NCBI RefSeq assembly: GCF_037975245.1
Contig: NC_092564.1
Span: 14,286,484-14,350,483 of the forward strand
DNA from: Apostichopus japonicus
Taxonomy: Eukaryota > Echinodermata > Holothuroidea > Aspidochirotida > Stichopodidae
Length of the DNA: 64,000 nucleotides
Direction of reading: 5' to 3'
A program made the translations under genes and the position numbers. Positions 39,852-50,685 of the stretch are shown piece after piece (position 1 is the stretch's first letter; every line of letters begins with the position of its first letter). The notes under the pieces are model-generated. The model was not told the origin of the DNA. It saw only the letters and a program-made list of their open reading frames with translations, and ran no database searches.

Positions 39852-40554
39852 TACGTGCAGTTTTGTTTATTTCCTTAAGTCTCTCTCTGAGGTACTCGGC
39901 TTCTGTTATATTTCTTTTTTGAGCTTCAATAAAATGAAAATTTGTATAGGACAAATTTTCTTCTTTTATTCCACGGTTTGTTAGAGTTGTGCGTAACTGT
40001 GGGAAGGTCTGCACACAATCCAGGTTTGATTGATCTTCGTAAGAGTGATGAAAGAGCATTGCAACTCGTTCCCAATTGAATTCGCTGATAATTGTAGCTA
40101 CGGGTATCGAAGTGCCTCCTAAATCAGGGTTTAAACGGGTCAGGAAGTATTCATCCTTATCTTTGAAGGCTTGTGAGAGGCAACCACCGGACACCACAAC
40201 TTTGTTGTAATGCGCGACGTACCTTGCAATTGGGGCACACGAGTAAAGGCATGCAGGCCCTACGATAGCATCAAGTTGGTCCTTTAGCAAGGCATCAATG
40301 AAACTCAAAACTGGTGCAGTTAGGTCACACCTTGTGTCATTGTACGTTAACTTGAAGACGACAGATGGAAGCAATTTCTCGTCTTTGACATAATCGATGC
40401 CCAGTTTTATTCCTGACATGACTTTCTTGTAAGAGAATGCTTTGGTATCATCATCCGGTAAGAGAATGTGCATGTGATAAACAGAGTCATTTGTTGTTTG
40501 ACAGTGCGCCAAATTAGCAAATAAAAGAACTAATAACGTCACAATGTGTGCCAT
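39852..40554 (-). CDS. First coding exon of a natriuretic peptide receptor / membrane guanylyl cyclase-like protein (partial)
   Basis: The exon encodes 234 residues plus one base. Residues 1-18 form a signal peptide (hydrophobic TLLVLLFANLA ending AHC/Q). The rest is the membrane-distal half of an ANF-type extracellular ligand-binding domain. The family signature is visible at residues 99-116 (GPACLYSCAPIARYVAHY), with C for A, I for V and Y for W compared with the usual pattern. Cys76 and Cys102 are 26 apart, like the first disulfide of natriuretic peptide receptors, and Cys180 fits the first cysteine of the second disulfide. Possible N-glycosylation sites are N22, N72, N200, N215 and N230. 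The exon ends at a canonical GTGAGT donor (ACTCAC on the plus strand, 39846-39851) after a phase-1 codon, so the codons beyond it (to 39811) are intron. The start ATG has G at -3 and G at +4. The TM, kinase-homology and cyclase parts are not seen, so a true cyclase and a clearance-type receptor cannot be told apart. A 5' UTR intron is possible, because a T-rich tract ending in AG lies just upstream. Confidence 0.88.
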
Positions 40555-42622
40555 CGCTGTTCCTTCTTAAAAAACACAAAAGTATAAAATCTGTTAAACA
40601 AAAACTGAAATATGACTGTGGAAACTCCTAAACCATGCTAGTCCATATTATGGTAGTGTGCGTCAGGGAAAATCCGGTCACTTTAAACGTGCTACAAATA
40701 GGTCCACAAGCATATACACACCACCTCTTTGACTGTTATGTTCAACGAAGCTCTGAATGAGCATTTAAAGTCCTATGGGACCAGACGAATACTGACTTGT
40801 AAAAACATTAGATGCTCAAGAACTTGTGGTATTGCTCCCGCTTGTAACTTATCAATTTTCCTTTGCATTAAATAACGACTGGCAAATTGACCATATTTTT
40901 TATTGTCGTTACAATCCCACAACTTTATCAACACAGTTATAATTCTTCGTCGGTGGCTTCGAAATCCCACATCATTGTCAACATTCGCTGAAAACTACTT
41001 TAATTCAAAATGTGTGTGTGTTTTGTTGTATGTCACAGAAACGTTGGTATATCTAATAAGAGTTATATTCTATACAATGATTTATTCTTATCGGGGCATT
41101 ATACCTCATACGGATCACTGAATTATCACACTGAGACAATATCTGCCAAAATGAGTAACACAATATTTCAATAACCGTTCGTATAGGCTATACTCGTCAT
41201 TACATATGAAACTGGTTATATTTATATCTACAATGATATAGGCCTACATTAATTCAACTCCGTGTCAGTCTGTTTATCCAATACGTATGAAAATCATTTC
41301 AGTTATACAGTAACAGCAGACTCCAAAAATAATTAGTCGAAAGCGCGTGGATTTTCTAATCTTCTCGATATGTTAAACCCAGTGAACCGGTGTATGAAAA
41401 GCAACGGTAACGTATTTTCCATAAACGTATATATATATATCCATATAGACCTCACAGAAGCGGATATGAATAGCTCACGATTGCCGTATAGCATCGAGTC
41501 TGATACAGCTCAACGAACGCACAGACATCCTAGTCCTCAGAAACACATTAGATCACTGTTTAGTCAATGATCTGTTTTGTTGGCCGCCTCAAAATCCTTT
41601 CGAAACTTTTTCCATGTTTGCACAAACTATATCCCTGATGTGCGTTTTTGTACGCGGTTATGGTAACAAACAGAACAGGCTAACGACTGACCGCACAGAC
41701 CCGCATATAGAACGCTGTCAACCTTTTGAAAGACGTGATAAAGATATCTACTACTTTTATTGTAACGAAGACGTAGCTAAACAGAATAACGGCGTGCGCC
41801 ATCATTTACTGATTCGAAACCCACGTTCAGGTGATTTACTAAAGACATTTAAAACTTTCCGCATACACATAAGGATAGTTGCATCAACGCAGAGAGCATG
41901 TGTATCTGAAGTACCAGGTTAACGTCTTCCCCAGCAGTTTGTTTTGAGATGAAAGATTTTCTTCCAATTACGATGTGAAAACATAGACATATATACGGGT
42001 GCTCCGTAAACAGAAGATATGGAACTGTTAGAGCTAATGAATATTTGTATCATCAGGGGAAATGCCATTTACATGGGCGGCTGTGTGGACCGGGGGAGGG
42101 GCGGGGAGTGGGGGTGTGAGGGAAGGGGAGACTACTTGGTAGAGGTCCGCATCGGGTAAGTCGAAAAGACAAGGAAAGGGAAAGCGACAATCTTACAGTA
42201 TACCTCACAGTAGTCTTACTATTGTAAACCATCATTGTCCAATTAAATCACAACGTTAAAAAAATAATAATAATAATTATAATGATAGTAATAGAAAATG
42301 ACTGCTTGTAAAGGCGATTCTACAGCTTTCCGGATTTTTTTTTTGGAGCTTTAAAATATTAAACCTATGGAATGCTTCTCCAACATTAATCCATTGTTTC
42401 ATACATTCTAATACTCAACCAAACGCATGCTCTATATACTTTTCAACATTTCGCCCTTCGATGCCATTCAAAACACTTTGTCGTTTACCGTACTAATGTT
42501 ATGCTTTAGCAGAAAATGTTACCGGTATTAGAGGTCATACATGTACAAAAGTGGGAAGAGAAAAACGTGACGTAGACATAACAATTATAGGCCTGACCAA
42601 CTTGTAAACACGTTAAATTAGG
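40555..42622. other. Region upstream of the receptor exon
   Basis: In gene orientation this is upstream sequence or a 5' UTR intron. I see no TATA box or other promoter element that I would defend. A plus-strand frame at 41614-41922 (102 codons) has no recognisable domain. Confidence 0.4.
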
Positions 42623-42671
42623 CATATATATATATATATATATAATCTATATATATAATCTATATATATAA

Positions 42672-42703
<32 letters not shown>
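42623..42703. repeat. TA array with TAATCTATA interruptions
   Basis: TA repeats with three evenly spaced ATAATCTATATA variants. Confidence 0.9.
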
Positions 42704-42705
<2 letters not shown>

Positions 42706-42797
42706 CTCCAATTGACTCAATGTTGTGAGTTATATATGTCACCAATACAGGACATGGTTAAAATATTATACCCATAGTCCCTATACAGATATGTAAC

Positions 42798-43462
42798 AAC
42801 GAGGTAAATGAATCTGGAGGATTCATGTCAATTGGGTGCGCGCGTACCATGTATGGAGGGTCATGTGATGTGTTCCAGGGTGGTACTATACTGATATTTC
42901 TCTGTAGCAGTTCGAGAACAGTGTTAGTGACTTCGTGAAAGATTGGTCGGTTCGGACATGGGAACTAACGGCATAAGAAGGTACTGGTACTTCAGGCCTA
43001 CGAAATAGTGCTAATATGCTAACGTTCAACCTTATTCTCTTGAATGAAGGCAGGCTTTCTACATAATCTTACTTATTAATACAGCTCTAGGGGCAAGCTT
43101 TGTCTCATATGGCCTAACGTTATTACTACACGCTATAAGTGAATGTAGAAATGGGAAATGTGGGGAAATGTTTAGTTCAGTGCAACCACGGAATTCTCCA
43201 TGGAACAGAGCCTAATGCTGCTCGACGGGAATATAGCTATCACGTTAGGCTACAGGCACAGTTATTGCTAGGTAACGGGTGTCGTCTGCTGCTATAAGCA
43301 CGCAAACACATTTACGTACTAGTTGGGTAAAATCATCATGCGTAATAGGGAGAGTAGTATATTAGTACCACCCTGGAACACATCACATGACCCTCCATAC
43401 ATGGTACGCGCGTACGCGCTTATTTACTGTGTGATAGTTTCTCCAGATTCATTTACCTCGTT
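42798..43462. repeat. Long inverted repeat, two perfect arm blocks around a ~475-bp centre
   Basis: The outer block of 22 bp (42798-42819, AACGAGGTAAATGAATCTGG then AG) is the exact reverse complement of 43441-43462. The inner block of 50 bp (42839-42888, starting CGCGCGTACCATGTATGGAG) is the exact reverse complement of 43363-43412. The blocks are separated by 19 bp on the left and 28 bp on the right that do not match. No target duplication, transposase or TIR family that I recognise is present. It may be a foldback element or an inverted duplication. Confidence 0.93.
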
Positions 43463-44323
43463 GATATGTAATGACAGTTTTATTCCCCCGTTCCGTGAAT
43501 GGTTTCGTCCTGTATTCATTCATAATGTAGCGTAGACTTTCATAAGCGGTCAGCAAACATATATGTATGTATATCATATCCTTGGTCTTTAACAAAATCG
43601 ATTATAATACACGGTATATTTAACTTTTCTTCTCTTTTTTTTTGTTGTCAAGGAAAACAGTTTGACTCGATGATATAGGTACGTATATATGTAGTGTGCA
43701 CTTTCACTTAAGTCAGCAGCAGTTCTACGACATGACAGTGTTATATATTACGTGTCAGATGTTCATGACTAGCATTAATTAATCTCATTATGCAATTATC
43801 CATCGCACTTTATTTAAATTACATGATGGGTGCTAGATATCGAACAGTTTCATGGTTCTCCTACCAGTATATCAAGAGGCAGGAAATGTCAACATCTCTG
43901 CTTACTATGCACGAAAAAAATTTCATTTGTATAGTTAAATTGTATGCTGATAATGTTAGGACTATATTTCTCGATTAGATATAAAAGTTGTGATTGTATA
44001 TAATCATTTTTTGTTTTGTATCTATCAGCGCACAAACACCAAGAATGATTTAGATATTTAAAGGGAGAGACATTTCACGAGGACAATATTTTACATTGTA
44101 AGCTGAAAACCCATTTCGATATCTTATTTCTATATCTTATAAATATGGTTGTTTGAATAAAAATTGATTTTACCAGAAAAACCTTCCCTATATACTCCAG
44201 GAAGAGGATCTAATATAGGTGGTCTGGATCATGATATCATCACGGCATAAGAAACTCCACCTTTTTCCATGCATTATTTTAATACTGTTGTTCATAACCT
44301 ATTATTGAAATAGTTTCCATGGT
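43463..44323. other. Unannotated stretch
   Basis: Nothing recognised beyond short TA patches near 43560 and 43685. Confidence 0.4.
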
Positions 44324-44705
44324 CAGTGGCGTAGGAAGGTACTTTTGAGTGGGGGGGGGGGGGGCTGAAGACTGATGGCCGGCCTGGGGGAGGGGTCTAA
44401 GGGGAGGGGTGTCCTCCTCCCCTTTGGAATTTTTTGCATTTCCAGGTGGCCTCAGATGCAATTTGGTGCAATATAGCACACTTCAACACCCACTCCATTT
44501 TGTAAACTTAATTTTGTATTTTCACCTGGCCTTAGATGCAATTTGGTGCTCCAAATGAGATTTTTTTTTCTCATTTGGAAATGAAAAAGGGGTTTTCTGA
44601 CTTGCGAAGCGGGGGGGGGGGGGGGCGGAATGATACTTCCGCCCCTCCACATTTTTCACTGGGGGCTGGCGCCCCCCCCCCAGCCCCCCGGTTCCTACGC
44701 CCTTG
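44324..44705 (+). mobile_element. Complete non-autonomous hAT-like element
   Basis: Ends CAGTGGCGTAGGAA (44324-44337) and TTCCTACGCCCTTG (44692-44705) are inverted repeats with 12 of 14 matches. Identical 8-bp duplications TCCATGGT flank it (44316-44323 and 44706-44713). A run of about 15 G lies just inside the left end, a G run sits near 44610, and C runs precede the right end. The internal GTCTAAGGGGAGGGGTG is shared with the element at 53419. An internal block with CTCAGATGCAATTTGGTGC / CTTAGATGCAATTTGGTGC is present twice, about 80 bp apart. No transposase is encoded. Confidence 0.9.
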
Positions 44706-44713
44706 TCCATGGT

Positions 44714-47529
44714 CCATCAGTGTGGAACTTGTTTGTAAGGATGTAATATCCTGAGTCGATAAATTATTTTTTATTTATAAAGAAAACAAGGTAGGTATTT
44801 CAGCCCCAGTCTCAATCAGGATGACATCTCTTAGACTATTGTTGCCAGATGCATTCATCACATTTCTCCAAAATCTCCGAAACACAAAATGGTATGCGGA
44901 CCGCGGTTTTGACGGCCTATATGAAGGAAATGTCCTATTTAAGGAACTTCACCCAACGGGGACAATTCCTTTAAACTGAACTTTAAAAAATGTCGGTATC
45001 AAAAATCTTTCGTCTGCGCATACGATTCTGGTGGAAGACATTTCTTCTTAAATAATACAGTGTTACCTTAAACCCTTCTCATGAAGTCTACTAAGTTTAC
45101 CTGTTATACTTTAAGAAATGGATCATATTGAGTCCACAAAAAAAAACTATCAAACTTTTACCAATAACGTTTCTGTAAATCACAAAATAACATCAACAAC
45201 AATAATACTGAGAGTAAGAGTATAGGCCTATATAGAGACGCGTTTATATCGTTATAGGAGACTATGATGAGAAAGCTTGCACAGAAGTTTTTTAAAAGAA
45301 AATTACTGGAAGTTTGCCACGAGACAGTCTGGCGGAAAACCCAGAAAAGAAACCGTTCATGAACTCACTGACACCGTCCTGCCGGTCTCGAAACACCGAG
45401 TTCGTAAAGTAATTATAAATACTAATTATTAATATCCACACCCCGATCTGCCTTTTATGATGCTTTATGAACTGATAGAATAATGTATGGTGACAAGATT
45501 CGAGTGCAAGCTGATTTATTTATTTGAAAAAAAGATAGAAGAATAAAAAAAGGCAAATTTAACAAAGGCGTATTAGAGTTCTCAAGAGGATACATTTTCT
45601 GAAGGCATCTTGTATAGCACACTGTACCCTTGGTGTACCCCTTTAAGAAACGTGCCTTTCAGATCAATGACGCATATGCGCGAGGTCATAGCAATGTCAG
45701 TTATGTAACAAACATTAGATGGGTCAGAGGACACTATATACGATAATTTGATGATAAATACACATGCATTGACATGGGTCAGTACACACATACGTGCAAC
45801 ACCATGCATCATTGGAGTCTCCCTTTGGTTTGTTCTGACCCCCCCCCCCTCCCCCACCCCCACTCCCAACCGACCCATTGACATATATGCTGAAATTTAG
45901 ATAAAATATGATTATAACACTCCTCTATGTATGTCTGTGCCGTATTATTCAATATGAAGATGAGGAAAATAACATCCTGTTCTTTTTCTGCTTGCGGGAA
46001 GATCACATATACATACATACATACATACATACATTGGTCCCGATAGGCTCAAAGAGCACTAGAGTGTCTAAGCGACGCAAGAGGGTGTTAATGCGGCACT
46101 GCAAGGGAATGATTTTGGCGATCACATTCACCAGGAAAGCATGCCTCCATTTGATTTTGTTTACAATTTTTTAGCCGGCTGAAATTTGGGTCAATATTCA
46201 ATGACTTTAACACTTCATGAAATCCAAAGTAAATACTCTACAGAAATAAGGGGGGGGGGGGACAATCCCTTCTAAGCTTTCAGTTATTCAAATCAGATGT
46301 ACGTTTCTTTTACAAGTTTATCCTAATTTGTATGAATCAGTCTGGGCGAAAAATGGTAATCACTTCGAGTATGATAATGCAAATACCTGCAAAGTTGAAA
46401 ACGGCTATATAAATGTAAGATATATTTATGGGCGTTCGTGTGAGGCGAAGAGCAGTAATCAAGGTGGTCGTTAAAACAAGTGGTCTATATACCCTTCGAA
46501 TACACGATACGGGTATTCCATACAGCCGGTCGTCTTTGAGTTAACTTTCCCAACGTGAAAATGAATTTATAAGCTAAAAATAAGTTGCGTGACACCTTCA
46601 AGTGCTCTACTGACTTACTAAGTAAAATTTGGCACTTTCCAAGGCCGTTTCAAAACCTAACTAGAAAATTTCCAAATACGTACTTCACCCACCACCCAAA
46701 GCTCGAAGTTTTGTTAGGTTGAAGTTGTTAGATCGTTATACGTCAATGGTTAGGGCCATACGTTACCTCAAGCATCAACAGTGCGAAAGCGGGGGGGGGG
46801 GGGGGGGTGGAGAGGGCATGCAGTCGCATTCGCCCTCGTCAGTTTGGGGAGAACGTGCAGTCGGAAGACGTTTTTTACATTCAGTCGGTGAACAAATAAT
46901 CCACCTCTCCGGACCCAGGACGCCCCGATGCGCGGATCCAAGATTCGTATACGGTGGTGTCCATCAAGTTCAACCTCACACAACAATTCAAAAGTATTTA
47001 TTAGAACGACCTTGCGCTTTTGACAGAATGTAGAGTCTAAAAATGTATCATAATGCACCATCGGACGCCGGGACCTCCACACCCACTCCTGCATGGGACT
47101 CGACTTCAACGACCATAGGGCCTAACTTCCGCTGCTTTATAAAATCATGGCTCTTCCTCTGGCCCTTTCATACAGGTTCATGTCCACACCTAAATGAGTC
47201 GAGGAAAAACTTAGAATTTGGGCCATCTATACCTTAGAAATCCTGCGTGTAAAGTCACTGGGGCTCAGATTTGGAGGAAATTCCAGATGCCATGTTACTA
47301 CTGTAACAGAGAAACCGGTATTGTTTTTGAGATGAACAAAGTTGAGCAAAGATGGACTCGTGACATTGTTCACTTTGAGGGGAGAGAAAGGTCAAACTTA
47401 CCGGTCAATCTTTAAGAGGTCAAATATTTGGCAAGATTAACATTAAAATTGTCGCATCTAAATGTGAGCTTATTACAAACGATTTATATATACACGTGAT
47501 GTATCATCTCTACGAATTCATAAATTGTA
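44714..47529. other. Unannotated stretch
   Basis: No gene is supported. Landmarks are C or G runs near 45840, 46250 and 46792-46807, and a CATA repeat at about 46010-46033. Overlapping frames at 46719-47420 have no recognisable domain. Confidence 0.4.
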
Positions 47530-47534
47530 ATATA

Positions 47535-47622
<88 letters not shown>

Positions 47623-47630
47623 CATATAAA
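47530..47630. repeat. TA array with TTTA and CATA variants
   Basis: About 100 bp of TA-rich repeat. Confidence 0.9.
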
Positions 47631-50551
47631 CTACACGTGACGTGGCGTATATTATATGATATCGGTATAGGCTACGTTATAGCTGTTACTGCCGCCTGTG
47701 CTTCTACGGCGTATATATGAAATTCTCATCACTATATATGAAGTGACGAATTAACCTATAGTCTGTGATCTATCATTCCCACGTTATTGCAACTTGTAAT
47801 TAATTTCCAAATAATGTCATGCGCTGTCCAACGTTCCGTGTCGGTTATCGACATACAACATGTGAAATATTAAAGAACCATCTCTGTCTTCACAACCATT
47901 CATGCAAGAGTATTTTAAGGGGTTAACTGAAGAAAGGAAGAAAAAAAAACACGGCTAATGCGCAAATATCTTCTCACCTGACATAATTTACTGAAATACA
48001 TCATAACTTGCGTTACTAGAAGAAAACGAGAAAAAAAGCCAAAAAAAAGGTCAAAAGACACACACATGCACACACACACACAACAACTTCCTTCCGTCTT
48101 ATCGGTACGTTATACAGTATACGGTATGCTCCCACAAACGAAGACTGAGTATAACTATAAAGGTTATATGAAGGTCATTGAAAATGTAAAGAGGTTATAT
48201 AGATAACAAATAACCGGGTTTTTTTTCCTTTTAGTTTTTATGAGTGCTTTTTGAGAACTTAAAGGTGGAGCACTGAAAAAATAATGACGTCACATATCGC
48301 CAATGGTCCAAATGGTAGACAGTCACCATATGGATCAAACAATGTACGTGGAAGCCGTGCTCCCTTCACATATATATGCCTCTTACATAAAACACGTATT
48401 CGCAATGGGCTGTACTACACATTTGACACCTTTGTAATTAATGACGGTGGATAGAACGATTTGGAAAGACACACTAGATCATGCTACGTTAACGCTATAC
48501 GAAGAGGCAATCTCTTATAACATCGATTACGTAATAGAGGTGATATAGTTTGTGAAGTACATGTACTCCGGCATATAGAGATCGCTCATCAATATTTAAC
48601 CAGGATCATGTACATGATTCCTCTCGAAGCCTCGGACTATCGATAGTTGACGTAACACGGTCATGGTCACGTGGTTACAGTATCGATATAAGGGGAGGTT
48701 GGGGTTGAGAGCGTAGCACGTTGTTTAGGGTTTCGCGCCAAGGCTCTTCATCTTTGGTCAACTTTTCTTACACATCAAGTGCATATTGCTGTGATTTAAA
48801 AACTATAAAAAAAAAAAAAACATGTTTCCCCTTTTCAGAATCCTTGATTTGCTGCATTCATGGTTGACCTGATAAACTGTTCTTGATATTCATTGCATAT
48901 GAAATATGGCATCGGGTGTACAGGGGAAGTCATATAAATCCATGTATTGATAATAGATTGGGATGTCAATTAGTGATAGTCATCACTGTCAACATTCTCC
49001 GCAAATTCAATCCACAAACTTGCATCAACTTTAATAACAACATCATACCTAACGGCAGTTATCAAGCTGTGATCAATTGTTATAGCATGCATATTTCTTT
49101 TATCGCAACTTTTTTAGATTTTTGTTTAAGGACTTAACTTCTGACAACTTCTGATAAGTTAGTTTTTAAATGTCCAGAAGGCCTATTTAAGCAAATCGAA
49201 TGCCGAAAAATAAGAAAACATACTGATATATAATAGTGAGTATATGAATAATCTATTCGGTGAAATTTGCTATTAATAATGCTGAGAAAATTCTAGAAAA
49301 GTAAAAAAAGAAGAAGTTTTTAACAAAAAATGAAAAGCATCATCAGATGATATGCTGTCCTCATGCATTTTGTGTGGTCAAATTAATCGTGAGCGTACAC
49401 CCCTTTAACGAGCTAACAGCAGTTGAATTATGCACAACATATACGTGAATCTCGTCCGATGCAGCTTACTTACATGAAAGTCGAACACAAATGGATTATT
49501 TCTTCTAAAAAAAAAAAAATTATATTCAAAAGGCTTAAACCAGACATGCTTCATAATCTGCAGTCAAAGTATTAGTATTAGTCGTGTTTTAATGATATGA
49601 TATATTCAAACTTTCTCGGTCGTTTGCACTCACTGAATACATCTTGTTTGTAGCGAATTATTTCTTGTTGTAAAGGGTAAGACTGTTCCAGAAAACGCAA
49701 AAAGAAAAGAAAAGAGAGCCAGTCATTACTACAGTGTGAACTAGTAATGTTGTAAGAGGTATCACAGCAAGAGTACCGGTAGAATTTCGTTTGGTATGAG
49801 TACAAATTCGAGTATCAAGCTCCAAGCACGGGTACGAGTATACGGAATTTTATATTAATCCCTTATACTACTATTGTGAAATTCCCCGAGTACCAGCAGG
49901 AGTACAAATCTACATGACTGAGTACCTGGTGTGGAGTACAGATAAATATACTACAACACGAGTATACGAGAGTGCTTGATATACTCAACACAAATCTGAT
50001 GTGAGCGAAAATGATACCGTTCAAAGATTACACCAAGAATATTGAGACTGTTTTGCCGGAAAAACTAACTTAACCTATAGTCCTTTATCTGTAATTGATC
50101 ACATGTGCATGAACCCGTGTATTCCCATCATCTGTCTAATCCCTTCCTACATTCATCCATCCATCCCATCCCTTCTGTGACCTACGCCATTGTTAAATTC
50201 TAGGAAATTTCGTCTCAATCTGAGCATTTTGAAGAAATTGTGATTATCGACTTTTTGACTCATCTAAAATGGTTCAACGGTCTTCTTCCGTAAGTTTTTT
50301 TACTTTCTTTCATTCATTTTGTTATATATTGTAGTAGAACACGAACAGTGTATATAATATCTGATTAGCTCCAACATCGTTTCTAAATGTACCGTGCTAT
50401 CGAGGGTAAATGCTATTAGCATGAAAAGCGACAAAGATTGTCAGATTCAAAGCACCAGGAGTGCACTCTGTACAATCATAACACTTGAGTAATACGCCCT
50501 TATTGGCAGTTATACAAAGCCAATTTATACGCATTAACACACCAGTAGCAT
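47631..50551. other. Mostly unannotated; contains a GTAC/GAGTAC-rich tract
   Basis: At 49760-49990, words such as GAGTACCGG, GAGTAC and GAGTATACG are strongly over-represented, as in the tracts at 22088 and 38755. A palindromic TGACGTCA lies at 48286-48293, and a short CA repeat near 48059-48082. No gene was recognised. Confidence 0.4.
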
Positions 50552-50556
50552 CACTG

Positions 50557-50603
50557 TGGTCGAGTGGTACGGACTTCGGTTCGTGACAAAAAGATTCGAT
50601 TCC
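50557..50603 (+). promoter_or_regulatory. Internal pol III promoter of SINE copy 2 (A and B boxes)
   Basis: The A box at 50557-50567 fits TRGYNNARNGG at every position. The B box at 50593-50603 fits GGTTCGANTCC except A at its second base. Confidence 0.65.
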
Positions 50604-50604
50604 T

Positions 50605-50648
50605 ACCTTCGCCTGATGAGTCCCAAAAGGACGAAACCGTTCGTGAAG
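50605..50648 (+). ncRNA. Small type I hammerhead ribozyme-like motif
   Basis: Stem I pairs CTTCGC (50607-50612) with GTGAAG (50643-50648) over 6 pairs, one of them G-U. CTGATGA lies at 50613-50619. Stem II is a perfect 4-bp GTCC/GGAC around CAAAA (50620-50632), and GAAA lies at 50633-50636. CCGTTC follows, with the cleavage-site pair U16.1/C17 at 50641-50642. All core residues expected of a hammerhead are present. Stem III, which would be ACCGGT as in copy 1, reads ACCGTT here, so the palindrome is broken at one position. Confidence 0.65.
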
Positions 50649-50685
50649 TGGAATTTTTCTGGTGTGTTGTTCTTTATTTATTTAC

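Larger units (their letters stand above)
50552..50685 (+). mobile_element. tRNA-derived SINE, copy 2, with well-preserved hammerhead-like core
   Basis: The A box TGGTCGAGTGG (50557-50567) fully matches the pol III consensus. The B box GATTCGATTCC (50593-50603) differs at one position. The hammerhead-like module follows at 50605-50648, then GTGGAATTTTTCTG and a T-rich tail. The order of parts is the same as in the copy at 14803, but the segment between the A and B boxes is about 8 bases shorter, so it has diverged or lost sequence. No target duplication was identified. Confidence 0.75.

Noticed and set aside
41614-41922. 102-residue plus-strand frame
   Set aside because: No known motif was seen, and no splice sites or neighbouring exon-like frames support it.
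43480-43540. Minus-strand GGACGAAACC resembling the 3' half of a hammerhead
   Set aside because: No CTGATGA at the right distance and no stem I partner were found.
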